Assembly: GCA_944548615.1 (NCBI GenBank)
Contig: OX155973.1
Location: 545,501-609,500, forward strand
Source of the DNA: Micropterix aruncella
Taxonomy: Eukaryota; Arthropoda; Insecta; Lepidoptera; Micropterigidae
Reading direction: 5' to 3'
Length of the DNA: 64,000 nt
Shown: positions 43,886-55,729 of the stretch, in pieces
Numbering within the stretch: the stretch's first letter is position 1
How the letters are laid out: every line of letters begins with the position of its first letter
Notes under the pieces: model-generated
The model's database searches: none
Told to the model about the DNA's origin: nothing
Seen by the model: the letters and a program-made list of their open reading frames with translations, nothing else
Made by a program: the position numbers and the translations under genes

Positions 43886-46585
43886 CAGTGGCGGATCCAG
43901 GGGGGGGCTAAGGGGCTGAAGCCCCCCCCCCCCAAAACATAAATTTTTAGATTTGTTACTGAACTGTATATTAAAAATCTGTTAGTTCAGCTCAAAATTT
44001 AGAGACAGCTCCAAAAAATGCTACATATCTAAGTAAAACACCCAGAATCAGCTGATTGAATGTTGCCATACTCTAATTATGAAAAATATAATAAAAAAAA
44101 GTGATGGAAGCAAAATATTACGCTGTACTTGGCGACGAAAAAATAGAAGCTAGTGGTACAGAGTAACTGAGTATATGCATCAGGTACTTGGATATATAAA
44201 AGAGCACAATACATGAAGAGTTCATGTGCTTTTTATCTGCAATTAACTTTAGTGGTGCTGCTTTGAGCGATCACATTCTTCAAGAATTAAATCGATCCGG
44301 CCTGCAGATTGAGAACTTGATAGGTCAAGGTTATGATGGAGGTGCCAATATGTCTGGAAAATTGAATGGTGTACAAGCCCACCTAAAGCAGGTCCAACCG
44401 CTTGCTGTTTACATGCATTGTGCAGCACACAAACTAAACTTGGCTATCTTGAAAGCCTGTAGCTTGCCGAGTATTCGCAATATGATGGGAATTGTAGGTA
44501 GTGTAACTAATTTTGTGCGAGAGTCAGCAAAAGGTCGGAACTTATCAAACGAACTATTCTCGAAAAACACCTGGAGGAGAAAAGAGTAAAATTAAAGGGC
44601 CTCAGTGACATGCGTTGGCTTGAAAGGTGTGATGCACTTCTTCAATTTAAAGAGCTGTTTGACTCTATTGTACAGATCCTTGAGGAAATGGACAGAATAT
44701 CTCCATCATTATAAAGTGCAAGACTTCTCGTATCAATTCTACGATTCGATTTCGTCTTATCTCTGACAGTAACCGCTGCTGTGTTTGAAATTACTGTATC
44801 ACTCTCACAACAACTACAGGCTGTCGCTTTAGACCTCCGCCTATGCTAGGAGATGGTAGAAACGGTAATAAAAACACTGGAAAGGTACAAAGAAATAAAA
44901 TTTGAAGAAAGTTTTTAAGAGGTGTGTCTTCTTGTAGAATCTCTGGACATTCCAATACAAGTACCTAGAATGGTAAAACGGTCACTTCAACTCTCAAATA
45001 TTGAGGCCTCTGATGTAAAGGAATACTACAGGTAAGGCAAATATTAATCAAATTAAATACCCACTGTGTGATGTTTCAATTGCTTGATACAGGTTTTCTT
45101 TCATTTTATAAAATCAGTTTTTTTTGTAAAATAGCATCTGTTTTTTTTTTCAGATTAAATATATTCCTTCCTTTCATTGATTTTGTGTTGGAACAGCTAA
45201 AAAGTCGTTTTTCGAAAAATTTTCATTCTTCGATTATTGACTTATTCACGCTTATACCTAGTTCCATTGTAAAGGCCACCAATCTTACAGCCGTAGTAGC
45301 AGCTACACGCGTATACAGTTGTGACTTGCCTCATCCGCTTTCCTTGTCGGGGGATATCATTTTATAGAAGAAACTTTGGTGTAGCAGGGAACACCTTCCG
45401 AAAACAGCAGCAGAGGTGCATCAAGAGGCGAATGAGTTCTTCCCAAATGTAAAAATACTTTTAAAAGTTCTTGCTACTATACCAGTGTCTACTTGCAGCG
45501 TTGAGCTTCTCATCACTAAAACATATAAAAACTTACCTTTGAAAGACGATGACAGAAGAGCGCCTGAATGGTTTAGCTACTATATATATACATATGGACA
45601 TATCGAGATGTTTATATGCTGAAGAAGTTGTGAAAGAATTCGGACAAAACTATCCTCGGCGACTAGCAATTTCCATTGAAAAATAAAATTAATGGTTCTT
45701 ACGAGTAACATAGTTTTTTATCTTAATTTTCTGTGGAGCAATAAAATACTTTTAAGTAGAATCTGGAATTTATGTTATCTATACTAATATTATAAAGAGG
45801 TAAATTTTGTGACGTTGTAGGAAGTAATCTCTGGATCTACTGAACTGATTTAGATTTTTTTTTACCAATAGAAAGCCACGTTATTTGTCAGTGTCATAGG
45901 CTATATATTAATCCGAAAAATAAAAGACTTTTTTGTGGTAGTCGGATTTCCAAAGTAAGTCGGAAAAAAAGTCGAACGAAAACGTTTGTAACTAACGCTG
46001 CCTTAACGATGGGAGATATATGATTAAATTCTAGAGAAAAGTTGTAGAGCTTGATAATGCCTACAAAAAAGTCAGCGACAGCATATGTCTAACTTTTACA
46101 TTTAAGTCACAAAAAGTAGTTTTAGGTCACAAAAAAATAATTTAAATCGTTAGGTCATGTTTATTGGTTATATTATCAACGATTATGAATTATTATCAAA
46201 ATAAGGAAATTTATCGTCTAAAGTGTTTAAAACAAATAACTTTTCCCTTTTACTGTATATAATTTCACTTTTACTGCATAAATGGTTGAAGAGATAAGAC
46301 ACTCACAAATAAGAAACTCACAAAAAGCACTCACAAATAACGGTAATATAGTCAAATTGGCATGCAAATAGATACATACATATGCAGTAAAAATATAACC
46401 CTTCTTTTGGCAGTCAGGAAATAAATCATAGCACTCAGTACTAACCAAACCACACTCATAATTTTATCACAAGTAAAAGTTTTACCGCCCAACGAAGTGG
46501 GCACGGGTCAGCTAGTTTACTGATATAGCTATTAGCGAGACCGACCCTCAGCCCCCCCCAAATATAAATCCTGGATCCGCCACTG
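43886..46585 (+). mobile_element. hAT element, 2.7 kb, 8-bp target duplication
   Basis: Ends are inverted: cagtggcggatccagggggg left and, reversed, cagtggcggatccagg right. The flanks TACCTATA (43878-43885 and 46586-46593) are a perfect 8-bp duplication, as expected for hAT. A plus-strand frame (44224-44589) reads LSDHILQELNRSGLQIENLI, GQGYDGGANMSGKLNGVQAH and MHCAAHKLNLAILKACS. A later frame (45416-45622) has FFPNVKILLKVLATIPVSTC SVE, the hAT dimerisation region. The GQGYDGA-x-NMSG and HC-x-AH-x-LNL words are those of the ZMYM/PRKRIR-like hAT transposases. Several shifts and stops, so decayed. A Helitron sits in its 3' part. Confidence 0.85.
45778..46515 (+). mobile_element. Non-autonomous Helitron, 738 bp, inside hAT
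   Basis: Same family as 42788-43420: starts TCTATACTAATATTATAAAG, ends hairpin plus gggtcagCTAG, host bases A and T on the sides. It carries about 100 extra bases in its middle that the shorter copy lacks but the copy at 14627 has in part (agcgacagcatatgtc). Younger than the hAT element it sits in. Confidence 0.85.
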
Positions 46586-46586
46586 T

Positions 46587-46959
<373 letters not shown>

Positions 46960-47084
46960 ATAGTTGCCAAACAACTTGAATAACCCAACAGTCGTGAATT
47001 CCACGTTTATTTGCATTAAATTTGATTAAATAGAGCAATTAACATCTGAAAACTAGTTTTGAAGTAAATACCCACATTTCCAGT

Positions 47085-47560
47085 TTCCGATTTAATTTGC
47101 ATTAATGGCAAAACTCAGATTACAGAATTAACTGATTAAACCTTACCGTACCGCAAGGTTCTGTCCTTAGACCTATCTTATTTTTAAATTACATAAACAA
47201 CCTATCCAGTACCATAAAGAAGTCATATATAACTACGTTTGCTGACTACAGAAATATTGTGATTTCGAATAAATCCAGCGAGGTTGTTGCTGAAAATTTT
47301 AATGCCGCACTCGAGTTACTTCACTCACGGTTTACGAGCAATAGCCTGGTATTAAATCCTGAAAAAACTTCTATATGACATTCCCAAAAGCCCTTTGATC
47401 ATCTGACTCAGATGATACAAAACTCGGTTGATACAAAACTCAAAGAAGTAGTTGAAACAATTTGTTGTGGAAAGAACATTGTGAAAATCTGGTAAGCAAA
47501 CTTTCTAGTGCGTACTATCATAGACTCAAAACAACTATAGTAACTACAGTACTTTCATCT
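47085..47560 (+). mobile_element. LINE RT fragment
   Basis: Frame-broken plus-strand RT: a decayed VPQGSVL block near 47,150, then SSTIKKSYITTFAD-like words and NAALELLHSRFTSNSLVLNP EKTS near 47,300-47,370. Jockey-like. No ends found. Confidence 0.55.
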
Positions 47561-47587
47561 AAAATACGTCGCAACTAATGTATATTT

Positions 47588-48060
47588 TCAACTAAAATAC
47601 GTCGCAATAATGCGATATAGTCTAACCTGCTGGACAAATCGTTTTGACTGCAACAAATCAAAGATATTTATTTTACAAAAGTAAGCAATTGTAATAGCCA
47701 AAGCATATTTTGTTCTACAGTCACTTTCAAGAATGCACGTGGTGTCATCTGCAAGTTGGACAGTCTTGGCACAAGTTATGTTAGTTGCTAAATCGTTACA
47801 ATAGAGTTTGAAGAGGAGAGGTCCTAATGTTGAGCCCTGAGGCACACCGATGTTTACTATTTCACAACTCGATTGCTCAGCCTTTTCCTCAATTCCATCA
47901 ATTATTTTAATCTCCACCACTTGCTGCCTGTTTTGTGGGTACGATTTAATGAGTGAATTGGCCACTCCTCTAATTCCATAATGGTTTAGCTTGTCTACCA
48001 GGGTATTGATGTATATACAGTCGAATGCTTTGCTTAGATCGCAGAACTTTTATACACTTT
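47588..48060 (-). mobile_element. LINE RT fragment, partly open
   Basis: Minus-strand frame (47965-47588) with MANSLIKSYPQNRQQVVEIK, IGVPQGSTLGPLLFKLYCND and TVQLADDTTCILE: RT blocks 4 and 5 with the xADD active site. Upstream (48,060) the words CDLSKAFD and NTLVDKLNHYGIRG continue the domain. Same family as 37020-37620. Confidence 0.7.
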
Positions 48061-48062
48061 TT

Positions 48063-48354
48063 TATACACTGTTAGCTTAGATCGCAGAACTTTTTATACA
48101 CTTTTTTATAATTTGAAATGTAATTTCATTTGTAGAAATACTATTTTTTGTAATTTCGTAATGTTATTATATATATAATAATTTTTTGTAATGTAATTTC
48201 TATACCCAGATCGGGTTTATGAAAATAATTTTTTCTTATTTCTTATTTCTTATTTCTTATATCTGCTTTGGCTCTACGGAGATTCACGTCGTCCACTCTT
48301 CATGCGCCTAAATAGTCATACTAACCTTAGCATCTTTAACAAAAATTCTTCTTC
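48063..48354. other. LINE-associated repeat
   Basis: Contains the reverse of the cccgatctgggt repeat found at 36,735. Not coding. Confidence 0.4.
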
Positions 48355-48620
48355 TTCTTTAAGTGCCATCTTCTATTGGGTCATTTGGGCCCGTGATGGT
48401 GCGGCGCGGAACGTTTCCGTGGTGCTTGAGTCGAGGTTTTGTAGCCAGTGTGTTATTCTTCGGCGTCCTTTTATCTTTCCTTGCAGGATTAATTGGAGAA
48501 TATGGTTGTTACCACGCATTATGTGGCCCATGTTTTGTAATTTCCCTATATTATGGTCTTCAGTAATTCCAATCCTCTGTGCATTCTTTGCAGCACTGTC
48601 TCATTTGTGACGGTGCTGGA
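48355..48620 (-). mobile_element. LINE C-terminal fragment (RTE/CR1-like end)
   Basis: Minus-strand broken reading with MGHIMRGNNHILQLILQGKI, KGRRRI and a Trp-containing end (LKHHGN...). The GHI-x-R-x(4)-LLQ-x-ILQGKI-x-GKR pattern is typical of the last part of many RT-related LINE proteins. Frames are interrupted. Confidence 0.55.
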
Positions 48621-48629
48621 AAGACGGTG

Positions 48630-48775
48630 CGGATTCGAAATCAAAATCGAAATCGAAAACGAAATTGAAATCGAAATAAAGATCGAAATCTAAACCGAAA
48701 CTGAAAATGACACCAAAATCGAAACCGAAATCGAAATCAAAAACGAAATCGAAAACTATCGAAAACGAACGAACT
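48630..48775 (+). repeat. (GAAATC)-type hexamer repeat
   Basis: About 145 bases of imperfect gaaatc/gaaaac words. The frame of alternating Lys and Ser is repeat-derived. Confidence 0.8.
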
Positions 48776-49010
48776 CGTATACAAAATTTTGGGTCTCTGC
48801 TGTCGACCGTTAAGGAGTTCCCTCATTGGGAGCCAACCCAGGATACTTCAGCCAGGTCATGGTGGAACCTGGAAGGGGCTATCATAATTGAATGTGTGTA
48901 CAATATTTTGGGTCTCTGCTGTTGACCGTTGAGGAGCTTCCTCGTCGGGAGCCAACCCAGGGTGGACGGATTGCAACCACAACCTTTTCAGCTCATGCCA
49001 TTACGAAATG
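48776..49010 (+). repeat. Two-copy ~119-bp direct repeat
   Basis: The phrase ttttgggtctctgctgt-cgaccgtt-aggag occurs at about 48,787 and 48,906, followed by gggagccaacccagg both times. Function unknown. Confidence 0.6.
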
Positions 49011-49748
49011 ATGCCTGCGTGCCGAATTTCAGGTCAAGATATCGCCATCTATCAGACACATAGAAGTGCGTCCACAATACTTTCCTTTTATTGAACGGGA
49101 AAGTAATAAAGGAAAGGTGTAATCATGTGAAGACGTATAATTGTACTGGCGACGGCGAGTCAAGGTCACGCGCCGTTTTTCTGTTTAGAAATCACGTGTT
49201 CAACAAAAACATAAATACACGTGATGCCTCACTACAACCCCCCCCCCCCCTTCCGCCCTTGTGATATTTCGTGATTTTTTAACCCCCCTTTTGACCCTCA
49301 CGTGATTGATGGACGATCCCCTACCGTTGAGCTGCGGTTCATTGAACTAAGCGATAAGTACAATTTGAGAACCGTTGCGCTTTTCGATGAATAATTTGGG
49401 CCATTCATTGTGCGATTTCGAGTAAGTGCTTGAGTGAAAGTTCTGAGGCTGCGAAGGAACAGAGCGAAAACGACTACTGCATACAGCCAGTCCGTTTTCG
49501 CCGGTCGGCCGCTGCGCTCCTCTTCATCCATTCTCTCGCAACACACAATACGAGTACGAAACGAGTGCGGCGCACCTTTCACTACCATATTATGGTGAGT
49601 ACCTTGCAATTTGCCATTTCGGCACGCTTTCTTTGGCCTTTTAACAGCTGGTGCGCCAAAAAGGCCGATCGGCCTTTTACAGTGCTTGACAGATCCGCAC
49701 GTAGCCGTTTCGGCTGGTTTCCATTAATATTATATACATAATAATACA
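49011..49748. other. Intergenic, unclassified
   Basis: A C-run at 49,238-49,251 and otherwise mixed sequence. 49,298-49,741 gives ~103-codon frames on both strands with no recognised protein; I regard them as chance. Confidence 0.35.
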
Positions 49749-50214
49749 TCCTACTAATATTATAAACGCGAAAGTTTGTATGTATGTATGGATGTTTGTT
49801 ACTCTTTCACGCAAAAACTACTGAATGCATTTTGATGAAACTTTACAATAATATAGCTTACACATCAGAATAACACATAGGCTATAATTTATAAAGATAT
49901 AGCGTGAATGATCTAAAATATAACGATAACTGTCAAGTAAGTAGGAAAAAAATCTAAGAAAATGACTCGAAATTTAAATTCTATCCTACTATCCTACTAA
50001 TATTATAAACGCGAAAGTTTGTATGTATGTATGTATGGATGTTTGTTACTCTTTCACGCAAAAACTACTGAATTGATTTTGATGAAACTTTACAATAATA
50101 TAGCTTACACATCAGAATAAGACATAGGCTATAATTTATAAAGATACATGGTTTTCTATCATCATTATCACAATTTTCCATCACCACGCGGGTGAAACCG
50201 CTGGTCGCAGCTAG
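49749..50214 (+). mobile_element. Non-autonomous Helitron with duplicated 5' part
   Basis: A complete short copy starts TCCTACTAATATTATAAACG at 49,992 and ends cgcagCTAG at 50,214, after a hairpin-capable gcgggtgaaaccgc. Host bases are A and T. A 5' part of the same element lies directly before it from 49,749. Confidence 0.7.
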
Positions 50215-50219
50215 TAATA

Positions 50220-50405
50220 TATAAAATCGAAGACTATCGCGGTTGTTTGACATTATAAATAGGATAGAAAACGAATTTACCGCGTGAAATTTGTAGGACC
50301 CGACGTTTCGGTGACGTTGCAGCCGCCGTTGTCTAGGGTAGACTGAAGAGCTGTCAGTCCGTTGTTTTGCGGGTAGGCCGCAAACCCGTTTTCTATCCTA
50401 TTTAT
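50220..50405 (-). mobile_element. Penelope-like end piece
   Basis: Minus-strand copy of the Penelope-like terminal sequence (as at 33,479 and 26,200), with a short inverted repeat of its tip (ttttctatcctatttataat) on the right. Confidence 0.6.
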
Positions 50406-50619
50406 AATACATAATATACCTGACTAACAAGAGTAATTATTATATAACAAGAGAGAATTCATATAAAACCCGATATTGCATAACTTTACTATTATACTAT
50501 ATAATATGATATAAGATATTAAACAAAATGTACTATATTGTAATATAATGCAAAAGAATAATACTATAATATATTTAGATCGTTATATGTATCTATATGA
50601 GTACCTACGTCAGTTAGGC

Positions 50620-51240
50620 TTCTCCACCTAAGTCAGAAAATAAGTCGTATGCCCAGATACAGGCTATATTTGGCCTAGTTGGGTATGCGCTGAGCATGGT
50701 CATGTGAATGTGGGCCGTTGTTTCTTCGTGCCATTACTTAGTATGACCATTTTTATGTGTTTTTACGGTATACTTGGATGGGGAGCTTGCGGAAAAACCC
50801 TCCTCCAGAAAGTGAACGTTGTCCAAACGGCAATAATTAGAATCATGTTAAGGAAGCCTAGGCGACCTGTATGTTGTCAAGCGACCCTTCTGACGACTTG
50901 TATGTTGAGGCACAATTGCTTGATTTGAGGCAGTTGTATTGCCTGAAATCAATACTTCATCTTAAAAACAACAATGAAGACGAATATTGTGTTTCTCCGG
51001 AAAACAGGGAGAGGTCAGGTCGTTAAAAGGGAAACTTTGAAGTGCCGAAACGTCTAACGTCTTTTGGACAACGTCATTACGGCTTTCTTGCTCAAAGAAT
51101 GGTTAATATCTAAGAGTAAAGAGAACATATTGGAAATTTGCAGCAACCAACAAAAATATCACCTTACATTATGGTTAATAAACCTTGGTAGGAGAGAGAC
51201 GGAGAAAACATTCATTACAATTATAAAATAAATAAATATA
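50620..51240 (+). mobile_element. LINE C-terminal fragment with tail
   Basis: Plus-strand broken frame: YGILGWGACGKTLLQKVNVV, QTAIIRIMLRKPRRP, then NNNEDEYCVSPENRERSGR, GNFEVPKRLTSFGQRHYGFL and RRETEKTFITII. Typical C-terminal region of Jockey/CR1-like polyproteins. Ends near an aaataaataaat tail at 51,226. Confidence 0.7.
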
Positions 51241-51690
51241 TTTATTTTCTATATATTTTATATACCTATTTTTACTAATTGTTATATATTATTAGTTATT
51301 ATTATAAACGATTATTTATTATTGCTATTCTATATTATTATTATTATTATTATACATTATTATTTAGTATTACTTGTTTATATTTCTAATATTATTTTGG
51401 TGTAGTGAGAATTTCATTTTAACTTGATTTGATTCAATTTTTTTTTATTTTAAAATTTATGTAGTTTATAATCATTTGTATTGGTGTTTTCCTTAGAACA
51501 GGCTCTGCCTAGTTAGGAGCAGCACAAGTAATGTTAAGTGCTAACGGTGTAAAAATTTTTTGGACCAATAAATAAATAATTTTTTAAATTTATTTTTAGG
51601 AAAACCAACAGCTAATTATAATTTAACAAAAAAACGGAGTAGGATAACAGAGAGCCAATTAAAGGTTTTCACGTTTAAGTAACGTTGTAG
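51241..51690. other. Intergenic, AT-rich
   Basis: AT-rich, probably LINE 3' tails. Nothing coding. Confidence 0.4.
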
Positions 51691-51699
51691 AAACATATG

Positions 51700-53180
51700 T
51701 GACCTTTCAATTAAAGCTATCGATTAAAAATATATCAATAATTATTCAACAATTAATGCTAAAGAATTCACTGTTCAGCCGCTGCCTAGCTGAGTTGATA
51801 CTCGTACAGAATAGATTAAAGTCAATGCGTTTAATCAAATCATTGAAATTGTCACTTGTTCGCCACAGAAATGCCTTTTTCCTATAGTTGGTACCAGCAT
51901 GAGGAACATGAAGAGCAGGGTTAAATCTATTGAGTTTGGGAGGAACACGGATATTAATTTTATTTAGTAAGTCGGGACAGTTAATATTATTGGAGGTGAT
52001 TTTTAGCAAAAAGGTTAAGTCCGCGGTTTCACGCCGCCTAATCAAGGGGAGAATATGAAATTGAAATAGTTAGATGAGCTGTATGAGATTTTCAGACGGA
52101 AGCAGAGATATTTCACGAACTTCATTTAAATGCGCTCGATTCTATTTATATATTTATCATAACAAGGGTTCCATACCTGAGATGCATATTCCAAGATGCC
52201 TCTGACCAGTGGCGTCGCTAGACCTCTGTAGGCCCAGGGCGGAAATAATCTGAGAGGCCCCCCAGGAAGTGATAAATCATAAGAAACTGTGTCAAGAATA
52301 AAATTAGGGCGGAAAATAAAAACCATCATAATCCATGAAAACTCATGTCTTATTTATTAAGGTCAAGGTGAAAAACAAAAGATAATAACTAAAATTTTAG
52401 TGTAAAACAACAAAATCAAAACACTTTCTGCCTGCGCACTTTAGCTTCAGCGAACTCTTTAATAATTGCATCAAAATCCGCCTTGTTTGCTGCTTCCCTT
52501 TCCACTGACACAATAGCCAAACCGTTAAGCCTTGCTTGGCTCATTGTTGATCTTAAATAAGTTTTTGTCAGCTTGAGCTTTGAAAAGCTTCTTTCGTTAG
52601 AAGCCCCAGAAACACACACTGTAAAAAAAAGTTTCAATGCTATACACATTGATACACATTGGGAACATACACATTGGGAACAGATTCTGTGAGATCCATT
52701 TCCACAATGAACTGTAAGACTTTTAGCGATATCCACTTCTCCGATTCTTCTTTTGGAACCCCAGCAAAAAATCCATTCTATTAATATGAAAACTATTTAA
52801 TAGGGAAAATAAGCATTACATTTATATTTTTCATGTGGGCCTCCTAAAAAAAAATACCATTTTGAGGCCCCTGCCCTTGCGAGGCCCGGGGCGGACCGCC
52901 CCCCCTAGCGACGCCACTGCCTCTGACAAATGTGCAGTAAAGGATCTTGAACGTTTTAGCACGGTGAAAGCAAGCTGCACTCCTCATGACAAAGCCTAAA
53001 GCTTTGGAAGCTTTAGAAACAATAGATTGAACGTGATTATCGAACAGTAGATGAGAATCATGAACGACACCAAGATCTTTAACCACGCTGCATCTCTGCA
53101 AGGTTTATGAGTATGAGGATAGAGTTAAAAGTTTTTTACGGGTGTAGGTGACAACGGTGCACTTGGATGGATTATTGCGT
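51700..53180 (-). mobile_element. LINE RT C-terminus, split by a hAT derivative
   Basis: Minus strand. VVKDLGVVHDSHLLFDNHVQ, SKASKALGFVMRSAACFHRA and KTFKILYCTFVRG lie right of the hAT. GILEYASQVWNPCYDKYINR IERI and NRFNPALHVPHAGTNYRKKA continue left of it, ending FFSINC. Removing the hAT rejoins CTFVRGILEYASQVWNP in frame order. 5'-truncated near 53,180. Confidence 0.8.
52207..52919 (-). mobile_element. Small hAT derivative, 713 bp, 8-bp target duplication
   Basis: Inverted ends cagtggcgtcgctag and ctagcgacgccactg; flanks CCTCTGAC (52199-52206 and 52920-52927). The minus-strand frame (52736-52416) codes the hAT C-terminal dimerisation region: SGASNERSFSKLKLTKTYLR STMSQARLNGLAIVSVE. The rest of the transposase is deleted. 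So it keeps both ends and the dimerisation segment only. Confidence 0.85.
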
Positions 53181-53481
53181 TGAAGCAATATCTTACAGCT
53201 AACTTTAACCTAATAGGGTAAAAAGATTTTTTTTTGCCTTTTAAGGCGCATTCAGTGGCTTGACGACGTTTATGATGTTTTTCTCTGCATAATAATAATA
53301 AAACACTTTATTTGTTAAAACAAATCGGCGGGGTTATTGACTTGAAGCAATTTCTTTGGCTTTTCAAGGCCTATTCAGCAGCTAGACGACGTTTATGATG
53401 TTTTTCTCTGGATAATAATAATAATCATAAAATATTTTTTGTTGAAACATATCGGCGAATTTATTGCGTTGAAGAAACATC
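53181..53481. repeat. Tandem ~125-bp repeat of LINE 3' tail type
   Basis: Two imperfect units with aatttcttt/gccttttaaggc, gacgacgtttatgatgttttt and aataataataa words. The sequence continues after the foldback element at 61,274 (cacctaactttaacctaat), which confirms the target of that element. Confidence 0.6.
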
Positions 53482-53617
53482 TTAAGGGCTCCCTAGACGA
53501 TCAAGCATGCTTGTCAATCATCGCGTCCCAGGCTGGAAGGGGATCGACAACCGCAGGAAATATGCATTTTTTTCTGTAATATTTACATTTTTTTCTGTAA
53601 TATTTCTGTAATATTTA

Positions 53618-54290
53618 TTTATGGGAGCTAATGGGCCCTTGCTGAGTTGGCCACGAAGACCCATTCTGTTTCCGGGTCGGTCATACTCACGGGTCAACAC
53701 CCAACCGATGGCCTCCACGCATGGGGGTGCGAGCCTGGGTAGGACACTGGGTCAACCAGTCTCCCCTGGGAATCAATCCTCTGGCGCTCCTGGACGGTCT
53801 GCGCACCGAGCGGCGCAAGCCAATCGATTGTGCTCTCCGACTAACAATCAGGGGAGTCTGGGAACTGTATTGTTTCCTATAGAGCGGGGGTAGTTGTCTA
53901 CCTTACGGCGACTGCTCTTGAAATGACCATTGGCCATCCGATCGCGGTTCAGAGTCGGGCAAAGGACGCCTTGGTCCGCGATAGATTCGGTATACTCCGT
54001 TTCACCGCTTCGTAAGGGAGAGGACCGCGCAAGCGACCTCGAACTCGGAACCAATCGAGAGACCGGAGAAATCTGGTCACAATTGGTAGTTAGGGCGCGA
54101 GTGCCGCCCGCCAGGTTAACATACCTGGCTACTCGCTGTAAGGCGTTGGTCTCTAACGGGTTGTGGCGTAGCTAGACGTCGGATTTGTTATGTCCAAAGT
54201 CTTCTACGCTCACAGCACGGTCGATAGAACGATGAATCGTTAAAACGTCCTGCGGTGACGGGTTCGCCCGTTGTGGTTGACATCTCAATA
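53618..54290 (+). repeat. GCR repeat inside the foldback element
   Basis: Forward copy, starting tttatgggagctaatgggc and ending gttgacatctcaata, flanked by tgtaatattta (53607-53617 and 54291-54301). The 3' end belongs to the ATCTCAATA type, as at 18578 and 11154. Confidence 0.85.
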
Positions 54291-54336
54291 TGTAATATTT
54301 ACCAAAAATGCATAATTTTGTAGTTTATACCCTAGT

Positions 54337-54394
54337 ATCAATTACGTCTAATTAACGTGACTCCCTGGAGTCACGTTAATTAGACGTAATTGAT
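54337..54394. repeat. Perfect 58-bp palindrome at the foldback centre
   Basis: Arms atcaattacgtctaattaac... and their exact reverse meet at gtgactccctggagtcac. Outer bases (agtttatacc and ggtataaaact) continue the inverted symmetry with one extra A. Confidence 0.85.
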
Positions 54395-54429
54395 TGATGA
54401 ATGATTGACTCCCTGGTATAAAACTACAC

Positions 54430-55629
54430 TGGACGAAACCTGCTTCAGGGGCGACGAACTCGTCGAATCGAACGCAGGGTCCAGGACCTTAATCGCGGAA
54501 GCCAAAGCTGCCGCGTACGACGCGGTGTGGTAGTAGACTGTATGTGGTTAATGTTTAATTTTACTCACGTCGTCAGCTGCTCCATAGGGTTTTCTTGGCG
54601 TATACACAGCTCTCGGCAGGCTGTCTGGATTTAGTCGTTCCCGATGAATAATTTCACAGAACTTAGGAAGGAACGGTTCAGTAAATATAGAGAATGTTAT
54701 TAATGCGGTTTTTATTTTCAGCAAGTCCTCTTTACACGACACAATTCACAATATTCGCCGCGATTGCAACTCGCGAGTTGCAATTACTATGCAAATGTGC
54801 AATTATTATGCACATCCGACGCGTCCTAAACTATGAGGGCGATATCTTCCAATCTACGCGCCGATTCGGCAACTGACATCTGCCGGAGTCAAAGATTCTT
54901 TTGAGACTGACTGGCCTAATTTCAAAATGGACGTCAAAGCTTTCAAATAAGCTCTTCTTGTTGATTGGTCAGAGATTCGTACGTCCCCTTTTGCGAGTGC
55001 CAGTTACTCGCCTATTGGCTATTTAAATCAACAAACCGCACCCCCTAATGGCGGCATCCGTACGTCTCGTTTTGAGTCTTATTTACATTCGCCCTTAATT
55101 ACTCTACTTAAGTCTAATTAGTGATCGAGAGTCACGTGCGACACACATTTGATCGTTATTACATTATTTCGCCCGCGACTCTCACGCCATTTTACCTATT
55201 TTAATATTATTTATGATTTACATATATGAAACTTTACTGTAACTTAACTATAAAGAAGTTAGTCGTTTTCCTAGATTGCTGCATTCGAGAGTATTGTTAT
55301 TGTAAATGATGTTGATATTTATACTTGACTTTATTTCACAATTATCATAAGATTATTTTTTATATCCGTATTTAGCCGTTTGACGTCCATTAGATTTACG
55401 ACTGTGCGACTCCCTCGCTTGGCCGTTTTTTTCTCGGCCGCTCGCATACCCTCGTCTTCCACTTAAAATGTCCTTTGTGAAAGATATGAAAAGAAACCTT
55501 ACACTTCCTGGCCAGCTCCGCTCGCTGTCGTAAATCTAAATGAAGTGCTCTTGTACCGTGTGGGGTCCCACATATTTTTAGTGCGTAATTTCTTAAACTT
55601 ATTCCCTCAAAAATAAAGAAAATCGTCCA
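54430..55629 (-). repeat. BEL/Pao 3' LTR, 1200 bp
   Basis: Begins TGGACGA and ends TCGTCCA. The second LTR at 59947-61146 has the same length and I found no difference. Since the element is on the minus strand, this left copy is the 3' LTR. The flank TACAC (54425-54429) is duplicated at 61147-61151. Confidence 0.9.
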
Positions 55630-55641
55630 CACCCCTCCATT
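55630..55641 (-). other. Polypurine tract of BEL element
   Basis: On the minus strand the bases directly before the 3' LTR read atggaggggtg, a purine-rich primer site for plus-strand synthesis. Confidence 0.6.
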
Positions 55642-55729
55642 TGGCATAAAATATTTACAACTCTTATGCCAAATCGCTAATTACGAATTTATTTTTCTAT
55701 TTTTATTTAGTCTAATTACTAACTATTTA

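Noticed and set aside
49298..49741. Overlapping 103-codon frames on both strands
   Set aside because: No recognised protein words, no splice context, and both strands are open by chance.
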